From Teichococcus rhizosphaerae (GTDB lineage: Bacteria; Pseudomonadota; Alphaproteobacteria; Acetobacterales; Acetobacteraceae): 33,114 bases of DNA. This document shows positions 23,700 to 32,262 of this stretch, piece by piece (positions within the stretch are counted from its first letter, which is position 1; each line of letters starts with the position of its first letter). The position numbers and the translations under genes were made by a program. The stretch spans positions 1-33,114 of the forward strand of contig NZ_PDNU01000043.1 in the NCBI RefSeq assembly GCF_002631185.1, written 5' to 3'. The notes under the pieces are model-generated. The model was not told the origin of the DNA, did not search any database, and worked only from the letters and a program-made list of their open reading frames with translations.

Positions 23700-24683
23700 A
23701 TGCCCGAAGGAAACACCCCTCGCGCCGCTGCTGGCGCCACCCGGCCCCATGGGATGCATGAGAGCATCCTCAGCACCATCGGCAACACGCCCCTCGTCCG
23801 CCTGCCGCGGCTGGAGGCGGCGCGTGGCCTGCGGGCGCGGCTGGCGCTGAAGCTGGAGTTCTTCAACCCGCTCGGCTCGGTGAAGGACCGGATCGGACTG
23901 GCCATGATCGAGGCGGCGGAGCGCGAGGGGCGCATCCGTCCCGGCGAATCGGTGCTGGTGGAGCCGACCTCCGGCAATACCGGCATCGCGCTCGGCTTCG
24001 CCGCCGCCGCCAAGGGCTACCGGCTGATCGTCACCATGCCCGATGGCGCAAGCCTCGAACGCCGCAAGATGCTGCGGCTGCTCGGCGCGGAGGTGGAGCT
24101 GACGCCCGCCAGCCAGGGAATGTCCGGCGCCATCGCGCGGGCGGAGGAGATCCTGGCGGCCACGCCCGGCGCCTGGATGCCCCGGCAGTTCGACAACCCG
24201 GCCAATCCGGAGATCCACGCCGCCACCACGGCGGAGGAGATCTGGGCCGACAGCGAGGGGCGGGTGGATCTGGTGGTGGGCGGCATCGGCACGGGCGGCA
24301 CGCTCACCGGCATCGCCCGCGCCCTCAAGCCGCGCCGGCCGGAGATGCGGGTGATCGGGGTGGAGCCGGCGGAATCCGCGGTGCTCTCGGGCGACGACCC
24401 CGGCCCGCACGAGATCCAGGGGATCGGCGCGGGCTTCCGCCCCGCGGTGCTGGAGCTGCACCGGCTGGACGCGGTGCGGCGGGTCACGGAGCGGGAAAGC
24501 TTCGCCGCCGCCCGGCTCTGCGCCCGCACGGAGGGGCTGCCCATCGGCATCTCGTCCGGCGCGGTGCTGCACGCCATGCTGGAGCTGGGTGCCGAGCCGG
24601 CGCTGGAGGGGCGGCTGATCGTGGGCATCGCCGCCTCCTTCGCCGAGCGCTACCTTTCCACGGACCTTTTCGCCGGGCTCTGA
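23700..24683 (+). CDS. cysK: Cysteine synthase (O-acetylserine sulfhydrylase)
   Basis: This pyridoxal phosphate enzyme makes L-cysteine from O-acetylserine and sulfide. The 327-residue reading has the cofactor lysine K62 in FFNPLGSVKDRIG, the substrate loop EPTSGNTGIALGF, the phosphate-binding loop GIGTGGTLTGIARAL and the late serine motif PIGISSGAVLHAML. Type A and type B cannot be separated with certainty; the K-L-E-F-F-N-P-L-G-S-V-K-D-R motif is common to CysK-like enzymes. Two starts compete: ATG 23700, which would be leaderless if the -10 at 23688 is right, and ATG 23754 (MHESILSTIGNTPLV), which gives the usual 309 residues. Neither has a ribosome-binding site. It is divergent from an Rrf2 regulator gene. 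Confidence 0.93.
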   Translation: MPEGNTPRAAAGATRPHGMHESILSTIGNTPLVRLPRLEAARGLRARLALKLEFFNPLGSVKDRIGLAMIEAAEREGRIRPGESVLVEPTSGNTGIALGFAAAAKGYRLIVTMPDGASLERRKMLRLLGAEVELTPASQGMSGAIARAEEILAATPGAWMPRQFDNPANPEIHAATTAEEIWADSEGRVDLVVGGIGTGGTLTGIARALKPRRPEMRVIGVEPAESAVLSGDDPGPHEIQGIGAGFRPAVLELHRLDAVRRVTERESFAAARLCARTEGLPIGISSGAVLHAMLELGAEPALEGRLIVGIAASFAERYLSTDLFAGL

Positions 24684-24720
24684 CGGAGGGCTTCGCCGCA
24701 GGGCCCGCCCGGGGCCGCGC

Positions 24721-25008
24721 TCAAAGGCGGCGGAGATAGCTGTGCACCGCCTCCCACGCATCCCGCGCCGGATGGTGGTGGCCGAACTCATTGGCCAGGT
24801 CGTAGCCATAGTTCCGGAAGTCCATCTTCAGGACGTCGATCCAGCGGCGGCGCTGAAGCGCCCCCTGCCCCGCCAGCGCCTGCTGGATGGCGCGCTCCGC
24901 GGCGCCCCGCCCCAGGTCGCGCGCCCTTGCGGGGGCTGTGTCCTCGAAGATCTGCGTGTGGATCTCGTGACCGATCTGCTCGAACACCATGCCACCACGC
25001 ATCGTCAT
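24721..25008 (-). CDS. Small protein of unknown function
   Basis: A 95-residue protein that I do not recognise. It is soluble, without cysteine, signal peptide or membrane helix. The N-terminus is MTMRGGMVFEQIGHEIHTQI; the middle is a basic/alanine-rich helix (ARARDLGRGAAERAIQQALAG); the C-terminus has aromatic and histidine-rich segments (FRNYGYDLANEFGHHHPARDAWEAVHSYLRRL). Clustered histidines could bind metal, which is speculation. ATG 25008 has GGGGA six bases upstream. A good promoter (TTGCTG-N17-TAAGAT) and a strong dyad lie directly upstream, which argues that it is a real, regulated gene and not a chance frame. It ends 37 bases from the convergent cysK stop. Confidence 0.65.
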   Translation of the reverse strand: MTMRGGMVFEQIGHEIHTQIFEDTAPARARDLGRGAAERAIQQALAGQGALQRRRWIDVLKMDFRNYGYDLANEFGHHHPARDAWEAVHSYLRRL

Positions 25009-25022
25009 GCCCGTCCCCGCAT

Positions 25023-25044
25023 ATCATTGTGCAATGCAAATGAT
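25023..25044. promoter_or_regulatory. Dyad upstream of the small unknown gene
   Basis: ATCATT (25023-25028) and AATGAT (25039-25044) enclose TGCA-A-TGCA, so the whole is an almost perfect 22-bp dyad with one unpaired G. It begins 15 bases upstream of the ATG at 25008 and covers the expected transcription start. The size and A/T-rich ends resemble sites of Fur-superfamily repressors; which protein binds is unknown. Confidence 0.5.
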
Positions 25045-25071
25045 CTTATGCGACGGGGCAAAATGCAGCAA
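25043..25071 (-). promoter_or_regulatory. Candidate promoter of the small unknown gene
   Basis: On the minus strand TTGCTG (25066-25071) and TAAGAT (25043-25048) are spaced by 17 bases. The -10 has four of six consensus bases including first T, second A, fifth A and last T. It lies in an A/T-rich patch that stands out in this GC-rich region. Confidence 0.5.
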
Positions 25072-25182
25072 CTATGAGGCTTGCACCCCCGGAGCCCCTG
25101 CCGCCGCAAAGTTGCGTGAGACAAGGAGGGGGAAAGGGGATGCGCCCCGGCGCCAGGGCCGTCCCGGGCCTTGCCACCGCGC

Positions 25183-25223
25183 AAGAAGAAGGCCCGGCCC
25201 CCGTTTCCGGCGACCGGGCCTTC
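25183..25223 (-). terminator. Intrinsic terminator of tRNA-Pro
   Basis: GAAGGCCCGG (25188-25197) and CCGGGCCTTC (25214-25223) form a perfect 10-bp stem with a 16-base loop. On the minus strand it is followed by TTCTT, so it is a true Rho-independent terminator, 57 bases after the tRNA 3' end. Confidence 0.75.
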
Positions 25224-25280
25224 GAAGGGCCGGACATGCCCGCAGGGAGCATGAAGGCCGGCAATCCTGGGCATCGCGTA

Positions 25281-25354
25281 TCGGGCAGGCGGGATTCGAA
25301 CCCACGACCCCCAGTCCCCCAGACTGATGCGCTACCAGGCTGCGCTACTGCCCG
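25281..25354 (-). tRNA. tRNA-Pro (anticodon GGG)
   Basis: On the minus strand a 74-base cloverleaf is found: acceptor stem CGGGCAG/CTGCCCG, D stem GCGC/GCGC, anticodon stem TCAGT/ACTGG with loop CTGGGGG (anticodon GGG), and T arm GTGGG-TTCGAAT-CCCGC. The discriminator base is A; CCA is not encoded. It reads proline codon CCC. It lies downstream of ihfA and a MerR gene on the same strand, a neighbourhood common in alphaproteobacteria, and has its own terminator. Confidence 0.97.
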
Positions 25355-25423
25355 CTGTGCCAGGATGCCGGTCCGCCTTCCGCACCAGCCATCCGGCTGG
25401 AGCGTATCGGCTCCGACGCCGGG

Positions 25424-25452
25424 GGCATAGCACCCGCGCCCCGGCGCCTCAA
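25424..25452 (-). promoter_or_regulatory. Candidate promoter of tRNA-Pro
   Basis: On the minus strand TTGAGG (25447-25452) and TATGCC (25424-25429) are 17 bases apart, giving a start about 60 bases before the tRNA. The match is moderate (the -10 fits only at TAT). Confidence 0.3.
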
Positions 25453-25513
25453 CCCCCCGTTCCGCAGAAGATGGCGTTAATCTGCCGCCAAACCTGCCCA
25501 GGCGCCGCCCTCC

Positions 25514-25954
25514 TCACCGCCCCATGCGGGCAGCCAGGACGCGAAGCTCCTCCGCCAGCGCCTCGAGCTCCGACATGGCCTCGCGCAGCGCCGTGGCGGC
25601 CGGCTCCTGGTGCGCGGCCTCGCTTTCCGGCAGCTCGCCTTCCGCCTCGCCGCCGCCTTCCCCGCCACTGTCGCGCAGCAGGCGCTGCACGCCCTTGATG
25701 GTGTAGCCCTGGGTGTAGAGCAGGTCGCCGATGCGGCGCAGCAGCGCGATGTCCTCGGGCCGGTAGTAGCGCCGGCCGCCGCCGCGCTTCAGCGGCTTGA
25801 GCTGCGGGAACTTGGTTTCCCAGAAGCGCAGCACGTGTTGCGGGATCTGCAGGTCCTCCGCCACCTCGCTGATGGTGCGGAACGCCGTCGGGGCCTTGCG
25901 CGGTCGGCCGGTGGCCTCCGGATCCTCTGGCATCGGATGCACCCCGTCATTCAT
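25514..25954 (-). CDS. MerR family transcriptional regulator
   Basis: A 146-residue regulator. The MerR helix-turn-helix and wing lie at about residues 25-95: [39 protein letters not shown] followed by [30 protein letters not shown] Gly/Glu-rich linker then leads to a C-terminal helix ([23 protein letters not shown]) suited to dimerisation. No cysteine is present in the C-terminal part, so it is not a metal sensor of the classical MerR type. It is found between ihfA and tRNA-Pro, an arrangement conserved in many alphaproteobacteria, and the 36-base gap to ihfA implies co-transcription. A second ATG at 25933 has a somewhat better ribosome-binding site. Targets are unknown. Confidence 0.92.
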   Translation of the reverse strand: MNDGVHPMPEDPEATGRPRKAPTAFRTISEVAEDLQIPQHVLRFWETKFPQLKPLKRGGGRRYYRPEDIALLRRIGDLLYTQGYTIKGVQRLLRDSGGEGGGEAEGELPESEAAHQEPAATALREAMSELEALAEELRVLAARMGR

Positions 25955-25990
25955 GTGGTCAGTTCCACGCTGCAGCCGGGTGGGCCGGCA

Positions 25991-26299
25991 TCACTCGTCA
26001 CCCGCGCGCACCGCCTCGCCGTTGAGCCGGGCCTTGAGGACCTGGCTGGGACGGAAGGACAGGACGCGCCGGGGCATGATGGGCACCTCCACCCCGGTCT
26101 TCGGGTTGCGGCCGACCCGCATGCCCTTCTGCCGCACGGAGAAGGTGCCGAAGGCGGAGATCTTCACGGGCCGGCCCAACTCCAGCGCGGCGGAGATGCG
26201 CTCCAGCACATCCTCCAGCAGCGCGGCACTTTCGTTCCGCGACAGGCCGACCTGGGCATAGATCGCCTCGGCCAGTTGCGCACGGGTGATGGTGTTCAT
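25991..26299 (-). CDS. ihfA: Integration host factor, alpha subunit
   Basis: IhfA pairs with IhfB to bend DNA sharply at specific sites, aiding recombination, replication and transcription. The 102-residue chain has the HU/IHF fold: [31 protein letters not shown] helices, then [23 protein letters not shown] with P65 at the tip of the DNA-intercalating arm, and a C-terminal helix [16 protein letters not shown] 26299 gives the standard N-terminus [14 protein letters not shown]; the frame continues open upstream to 26449 without family similarity. It starts the ihfA-merR-tRNA-Pro cluster. Phage-type integrases often require IHF, but the integrase at the right edge is 6 kb away and unrelated in transcription. 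Confidence 0.96.
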   Translation of the reverse strand: MNTITRAQLAEAIYAQVGLSRNESAALLEDVLERISAALELGRPVKISAFGTFSVRQKGMRVGRNPKTGVEVPIMPRRVLSFRPSQVLKARLNGEAVRAGDE

Positions 26300-26470
26300 G
26301 TCCGAGCGCGGCCCATGGCTGTCTGACTCCTCACAACCCCTTCTGGTTAAAAGAGAACCGGGATGGGTCGCTGGCGTCAACCATGCGGCGGGGTGTGGCA
26401 AGGAAGCTTCAATCAGGCGCGACATTTTTGCCACACCCTCTCCCCTCATCCCATGGATCGAGGCATGGCC

Positions 26471-27034
26471 TCAGGCGCCATCCGCGCGGGCCGTGGCCAG
26501 GAGAAGGGTCTGGATCGGGTCCCAGAGCATGGCCGACTGGGGCACCGCCACCCCCCCGACTCGGGCATGGTCGGTGGCCACGAGGCGCCCGCCCAGATGC
26601 TGGTAGAACCAGCGCGACGGATTCTCGCTCAGCACCCACAGCATGGCCGAGCGGCAGCCGGTGGCCGCCAGATGCGCCGCGATGGCGCGCATCAGCCGCC
26701 GGCCGATGCCGCGCTCGCGCCAGTCCTCCAGCAGGTAGAGCGTCTCGATCTCGCCCTGGGCGAGGAGGGTGCGGCGCGCGCGGGCGCCGGAGGCGAAGCC
26801 CACCACCTGGGCGGGGCCGCCACCCGGCTCCGCCTCGGCGGTGGCCACGAACATGGCGGAGCCTTCCCGCCGCTCCAGCAGGCCGCGCTGGTAGCCCGCG
26901 GCGATGCGCGGCAGGGACAGGCCGGCCAGGTAGGCATCGGGCAGGATACCCGCATAGGTGCTCCGCCAGGTCTCGATATGGACGGCGGCGATGGCGGCGG
27001 CGTCGGCCGGGCGGGCCTTGCGGATACGGATCAT
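26471..27034 (-). CDS. GNAT family N-acetyltransferase
   Basis: A 187-residue acetyltransferase of the GCN5-related fold. It starts MIRIRKARPADAAAIAAVHIETWRSTYAG, the usual first strand and helix; the acetyl-CoA loop is in motif A, IETLYLLEDWRERGIGRRLMRAI (Q/R-x-x-G-x-G/A pattern as R-E-R-G-I-G), and the C-terminal strand holds WVLSENPSRWFYQHLGG, with a tyrosine that may be the general acid. Its start ATG 27034 has GAGGTG upstream. It lies 38 bases after the rsmB-like gene, probably in the same transcript. The substrate cannot be guessed. Confidence 0.9.
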   Translation of the reverse strand: MIRIRKARPADAAAIAAVHIETWRSTYAGILPDAYLAGLSLPRIAAGYQRGLLERREGSAMFVATAEAEPGGGPAQVVGFASGARARRTLLAQGEIETLYLLEDWRERGIGRRLMRAIAAHLAATGCRSAMLWVLSENPSRWFYQHLGGRLVATDHARVGGVAVPQSAMLWDPIQTLLLATARADGA

Positions 27035-27072
27035 CGGCCTGGCACCTCTTCCCGTTTCGCCGCCCGGCCGGG

Positions 27073-28392
27073 CTATTCCTTGCGGCGAAGCACGGCGGCG
27101 AAGAAGCCATCCGTGCCATGGCTGTGCGGCGCCAGTTCCATCCAGCGGCCATCGCAGGGCGGCGGCCCGGGCGGATTGGCGGGCGCGAAGGCCTCCCCCC
27201 ACGCCTCGGCGACCGGGACAGCCTCGTATTCGCCATGCCGTGCCAGGAAGGCCTCGACCTGCGACCCGTTCTCCTCGGGCAGCACCGAACAGGTAGCGTA
27301 GACCAGCCTTCCGCCGGGGCGCACCAGTTCCGCCACGGTTTCGAGGATTTCTCTCTGTTTGGTGACCAGCTCCTCCAGGTCGCGTGCCTGGGTTCGGCTG
27401 CGCGCGTCCGGGTTGCGGCGCCAGGTGCCGGTGCCGGTGCAGGGCGCGTCCACCAGCACGCGGTCGAACTGGCCGGCGCGCCGCTTCACCCAGCGGTCGC
27501 CGGGCTGGAGGAAGTGGCGCTCGGCATTGTCCACGCCGGCGCGGCGCAGGCGCTTCACCGCGCCCTCCAGCCTCGTCGCCGACACGTCGCAGGCGATGAT
27601 GCGGCCACGGTTGCCCATGGTGGCCGCCACCGCCAGGGTCTTGCCCGCGGCGCCGGCGCAATAATCCACCACCCGCATGCCCGGCCGCGCGCCGGTCAGC
27701 AGGGCGATGAGCTGGCTGCCCTCGTCCTGGATCTCGACCAGCCCGTCCGTATAGGCCTTGCTGGCGAGGATGGGCCGGCGGTCGGCGATGCGCAGGCCCC
27801 AGGGCGAGAAGGGCATGGGCTCGGTGGCGATGCCCTCGGCGGCCAGCGCCGCGGCGGCGGCCTCGCGCGTGGTGCGCAGCAGGTTGGCGCGGAGGTCGAG
27901 CGGCGCGGGCTGCTCCATCGCCGCCATCGCCTCCTCCAGCGCCGCGCCGAAGCGCGCCTTGAAGCCGGGCAGCGCCCAGTCCGGCAGGTTGTGGCGCGGC
28001 CCCTCGGGCATCTCCTCATCGACCAGCGGCGCGCCGGCCAGCGCCTCGATGACGCTCAGCTCGCCCGGATCGGGAGGCGCGGGGTTGAAGCGGCCGCCGC
28101 AGAAGGCCTGCAGCACCCCCTCGCGCGTCCAGCGCTCCACCAGCAGCAGGTGCGCCATCACCAGCAGCCGCGGCGTGGCGGGCACGCCGCCGGCCGCCAG
28201 GTGCCATTCCAGCCGGATGCGCTGGCGCAGCACGCCCCAGGCGCGCTCGGCCACGGCGCGGCGGTCGCCGCTGCCGATGTAGCGGCGCTCGCGGAAGAAG
28301 CTGTTGGCGGTGGCGTCGGCCGGGCGGCGTGGCGCGGCGGCCACCTCGGCCAGCAGCGCCACCGTGGCGGCGATCCGCGCGGAAGGTGTCAT
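27073..28392 (-). CDS. RsmB/NOP family RNA (cytosine-5) methyltransferase
   Basis: A 439-residue SAM-dependent enzyme that methylates cytosine C5 in RNA, most likely 16S rRNA as RsmB does (C967 in Escherichia coli). The N-terminal part (1-150) is helical and NusB-like. The Rossmann domain has motif I VVDYCAGAAGKTLAVAATM, motif IV with the catalytic DAPCTGTGTW, and motif VI with the nucleophile in YATCSVLPEENG. Both conserved cysteines (PC in motif IV, TCS in motif VI) are intact. It is 88 bases downstream of guaB, but a terminator-like hairpin lies between. ATG 28392 has only a weak ribosome-binding site. The family is certain; exact target base is inferred. Confidence 0.92.
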   Translation of the reverse strand: MTPSARIAATVALLAEVAAAPRRPADATANSFFRERRYIGSGDRRAVAERAWGVLRQRIRLEWHLAAGGVPATPRLLVMAHLLLVERWTREGVLQAFCGGRFNPAPPDPGELSVIEALAGAPLVDEEMPEGPRHNLPDWALPGFKARFGAALEEAMAAMEQPAPLDLRANLLRTTREAAAAALAAEGIATEPMPFSPWGLRIADRRPILASKAYTDGLVEIQDEGSQLIALLTGARPGMRVVDYCAGAAGKTLAVAATMGNRGRIIACDVSATRLEGAVKRLRRAGVDNAERHFLQPGDRWVKRRAGQFDRVLVDAPCTGTGTWRRNPDARSRTQARDLEELVTKQREILETVAELVRPGGRLVYATCSVLPEENGSQVEAFLARHGEYEAVPVAEAWGEAFAPANPPGPPPCDGRWMELAPHSHGTDGFFAAVLRRKE

Positions 28393-28436
28393 GTCGAACC
28401 GTGCTCACACCGGGCATCGCGCCCGGGACCTTGGGG

Positions 28437-28474
28437 GAAAGAAACGGGGGTCCGGGGGAGCGTCCCTCCCCCGG
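28437..28474 (-). terminator. Terminator of guaB
   Basis: CCGGGGGAG (28452-28460) and CTCCCCCGG (28466-28474) form a perfect 9-bp stem with a 5-base loop, starting a few bases past the guaB stop. On the minus strand the stem is followed by ACCCCCGTTTCTTT, a moderately T-rich tail. Confidence 0.65.
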
Positions 28475-28480
28475 CCCTGC

Positions 28481-30148
<1,668 letters not shown>

Positions 30149-30841
30149 CTACCGCCCTGCATCCGCGGACGCGCCGCGGAACCCCTGGGCCACCACATAC
30201 ATCTCCGCGCTGTCCTTGCGGCTGGAGGGCGGCTTGGCGTGCCGGACCGTCGCGAAGTCCCGCTTCAGCCGGTTCAGCAGGTCGCGCTCCGTGCCGCCCT
30301 GGAACACCTTGGCCACGAAGGCGCCCCCCGGCACCAGCACCTTGCCCGCGAAATCCAGCGCCAGCTCGATCAGGCCGAGGATGCGCAGATGGTCCGTCGC
30401 GTTGTGGCCCGTGGTGTTGGGCGCCATGTCGGACAGGACGAGGTCGGCCGGGCCGTCGAGCGCATCCAGCACCGCCTGCTCCACCGCCGCGTCCTGGAAG
30501 TCGCCCTGCAGCAGGGTGGCGCCGGCGATGACGTCCATCGGCAGCAGGTCGAGCGCCACCACCTTGCCGCGCTCGCCCACGCGCTGCACCGCCACCTGCG
30601 TCCAGCCACCCGGCGCGGCGCCAAGGTCGACCACGCGCTGACCGGGGCGGAAGAGGTGGTACTTCTCGTCCAGCTCCAGGATCTTGAAGGCGGCGCGGGA
30701 ACGCCAGCCGGCCGCCTTGGCGGCGCGGACATAGGGGTCGTTGAGCTGCCGCTCGAGCCATCTCTGGCTGGCGGTGGTGCGGCCCTTTGCGGTGCGGAGG
30801 CGCGTGGTCAGGCCACGCCCGGCTCCGGTCGGAGTCTTCAC
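30149..30841 (-). CDS. rlmE: 23S rRNA (uridine-2'-O-)-methyltransferase RlmE
   Basis: RlmE (FtsJ/RrmJ) adds a 2'-O-methyl group to U2552 of 23S rRNA, a late step in large-subunit assembly. The 230-residue protein has the SAM loop DLGAAPGGW (72-80) and the catalytic tetrad K53, D138, K178, E213 (in AAFKILEL, SDMAPNTTG, VAKVFQGG and SAEMYVVA). The start is GTG 30841 with a GAGG site that overlaps the stop of the preceding gppA-like gene only 12 bases upstream, so the two are co-transcribed. The N-terminal 25 residues are basic and fit RNA binding. Length is slightly above the Escherichia coli enzyme (209) because of this extension. Confidence 0.95.
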   Translation of the reverse strand: MKTPTGAGRGLTTRLRTAKGRTTASQRWLERQLNDPYVRAAKAAGWRSRAAFKILELDEKYHLFRPGQRVVDLGAAPGGWTQVAVQRVGERGKVVALDLLPMDVIAGATLLQGDFQDAAVEQAVLDALDGPADLVLSDMAPNTTGHNATDHLRILGLIELALDFAGKVLVPGGAFVAKVFQGGTERDLLNRLKRDFATVRHAKPPSSRKDSAEMYVVAQGFRGASADAGR

Positions 30842-30853
30842 GGCGGGAAATCC

Positions 30854-31924
30854 TCAGGGCGCGGGGTGCGCGGCCCAGCGTTGCGGGTGGGCGGCACGGC
30901 GCGGTGGGGCACGGTCCTGGCGCATCATGCGCAGCAGCATGCCCTCCCGCAGGCCACGATCGGCGACGGTGACGCAGGAGGACGGCCAGACCCGGCGGAT
31001 GGCGGCATATATCGCGCATCCGGGGAGAACGAAATCCGCCCGCTCCGGCCCGACGCAGGGATGGGCGCGCAGCCCTTCCCGCCCGAGCTGGAACAGGTCT
31101 CGCAGCGCCTGGTCCGCCGCCTCGATGTCCAGCACCCGCCCGTCGATCAGGGGCCGGGAATAGCGCGGCAGGGAGAGCGCCACGCCGGCCAGGGTGGTCA
31201 CCGTGCCGCTGGTGCCCATCAGCCGCACGCCGCCCGCCCGCATCTCGCGGCCGATGCTGTGCACCCGGTCGAACTCGGACAGATGGGCGGCGACCTCGTC
31301 CACCACCCGGCCGAAGCCTTCCGGCGTGTAGCAGCAGAGCCCCGCCCGCTCGGCCAGGGTGACGACGCCGAGGGGAAGCGAGACATAGCCGATCAGCTCC
31401 GCCTGCCCGGCCGGGCCGGAGCGGATCCAGGCGATCTCGGTGCTGCCGCCGCCGATGTCGAACAGCAGGGCGCGGCGGTCCTGGGCGCGCATCAGGGGGG
31501 CGCAGGATTCCATCGCCAGCTCCGCCTCCTCCCGCGCCGAGATGATGCGGATGGGCAGGCCCGTCGCGGCCTGGGCGCGGGCGACGAAGGCGCGGCCGTT
31601 ATCCGCCTGCCGGCAGGCCTCGGTGGTGACGGCGAGCAGCCGGCGCAGCGGCCGGCGCAGCAGCTTCTGGGCGCAGGTCTGCAGGGCCGCGAGCGCCCGC
31701 TCCATGGCGCCCTCGGACAGGCGGCCGTCATTCGCCAGCCCCTCGCCCAGCCGGACGACGCGGCTGTAGCTGTCCAGCACCCGGAAGGCGCCGGCCTGGG
31801 TGGGCGTGCCGACGAGCAGGCGGCAGTTGTTGGTGCCGAGATCGATCGCCGCGAATGCACCGCCAGAGGCTGCGGGTTGCGGTTGGAGGCGGGCGGCGGC
31901 AGGATTCGACACGGGTTCTGGCAT
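30854..31924 (-). CDS. Ppx/GppA family exopolyphosphatase
   Basis: A 356-residue member of the Ppx/GppA family, which removes phosphate from polyphosphate or from pppGpp; sequence cannot separate these roles. The ASKHA fold is shown by the phosphate-1 loop AIDLGTNNCRLLVG (26-39), the segment VTTEACRQADNG with E102, the loop IISAREEAELA with catalytic glutamates near 132, and phosphate-2 DIGGGSTEIAW (156-166). It is the short form, lacking the C-terminal HD domain of the 500-residue Escherichia coli proteins. The N-terminal 22 residues are a Pro/Ala-rich extension. ATG 31924 is preferred over an ATG 40 codons upstream (32044), which would begin at the tRNA-Gln promoter. It heads the gppA-rlmE unit. 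Confidence 0.92.
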   Translation of the reverse strand: MPEPVSNPAAARLQPQPAASGGAFAAIDLGTNNCRLLVGTPTQAGAFRVLDSYSRVVRLGEGLANDGRLSEGAMERALAALQTCAQKLLRRPLRRLLAVTTEACRQADNGRAFVARAQAATGLPIRIISAREEAELAMESCAPLMRAQDRRALLFDIGGGSTEIAWIRSGPAGQAELIGYVSLPLGVVTLAERAGLCCYTPEGFGRVVDEVAAHLSEFDRVHSIGREMRAGGVRLMGTSGTVTTLAGVALSLPRYSRPLIDGRVLDIEAADQALRDLFQLGREGLRAHPCVGPERADFVLPGCAIYAAIRRVWPSSCVTVADRGLREGMLLRMMRQDRAPPRRAAHPQRWAAHPAP

Positions 31925-32049
31925 GATGAAGGGCGCCTTTCCCGGCTCCGTCCGGGCAGGGGCGGATGGGGGGCCTGCCAATGATCCGGCCTGCGGGCGC
32001 CCGGGGCAAGCGATTTCGCACCGCAACGCGGCATGCTTCAACACCCCCC

Positions 32050-32078
32050 TTGCAAGGCTTCCGGCCGGGCGCTATATC
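32050..32078 (+). promoter_or_regulatory. Promoter of tRNA-Gln
   Basis: TTGCAA (32050-32055) and TATATC (32073-32078) are separated by exactly 17 bases; each matches four or more consensus bases. The start would be near 32085, a few bases before the mature tRNA at 32093. It is the clearest housekeeping promoter in the window. Confidence 0.7.
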
Positions 32079-32092
32079 GCCGCCAACGCCGT

Positions 32093-32166
32093 TGGGGAAT
32101 AGTTTAACGGTAGAACTCCCGACTCTGACTCGGGCAGTCTTGGTTCGAATCCAGGTTCCCCAGCCA
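32093..32166 (+). tRNA. tRNA-Gln (anticodon CUG)
   Basis: A 74-base cloverleaf: acceptor stem TGGGGAA/TTCCCCA, D stem GTTT/GAAC, anticodon stem CCCGA/TCGGG with loop CTCTGAC (anticodon CUG), T arm CTTGG-TTCGAAT-CCAGG, discriminator G, and an encoded CCA (32164-32166). It reads glutamine codon CAG. It is directly followed by an integrase gene, so its 3' end is probably the attachment site of a mobile element. Confidence 0.97.
32140..32166 (+). other. Probable attachment site (attL) at the tRNA-Gln 3' end
   Basis: Integrases of this type commonly recombine in the T-arm/acceptor end of a tRNA gene and restore it on integration. The intact tRNA 3' end lies 97 bases before the integrase start and marks a visible drop in GC. 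The second copy (attR) would be to the right of the window, so the exact core cannot be defined here. Confidence 0.45.
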
Positions 32167-32207
32167 CTTCGAAAAATCCAACAATTTCATAGGTCTGCCG
32201 GTCCTGC

Positions 32208-32235
32208 GGACAAATTGTCCCCCAGGATTGTCCCC
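32208..32235. repeat. ATTGTCCCC repeats between tRNA-Gln and the integrase gene
   Basis: ATTGTCCCC occurs at 32214-32222 and 32227-32235, period 13. The first copy is also the right half of a palindrome GGACAA-A-TTGTCC (32208-32220). An inverted copy lies inside the integrase gene at 32548-32556 and a variant ACTGTCCCC at 32575-32583. The position next to the tRNA end fits recombinase arm sites or a repressor/excisionase operator. Confidence 0.6.
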
Positions 32236-32262
32236 GAAACCTTCCATGTGAAGGGGGCCTTG

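Noticed and set aside
25074-25430. Plus-strand frame with the peptide RRDSNPRPPVPQTDALPG
   Set aside because: This peptide is the well-known false translation of the complement of tRNA-Pro; the tRNA folds perfectly on the minus strand.
26346-26380. Promoter for ihfA from TTGACG (26375-26380, minus) and TTTAAC (26346-26351)
   Set aside because: The spacing is 23 bases, too long for a standard sigma-70 promoter, and no better -10 lies at 16-18 bases.
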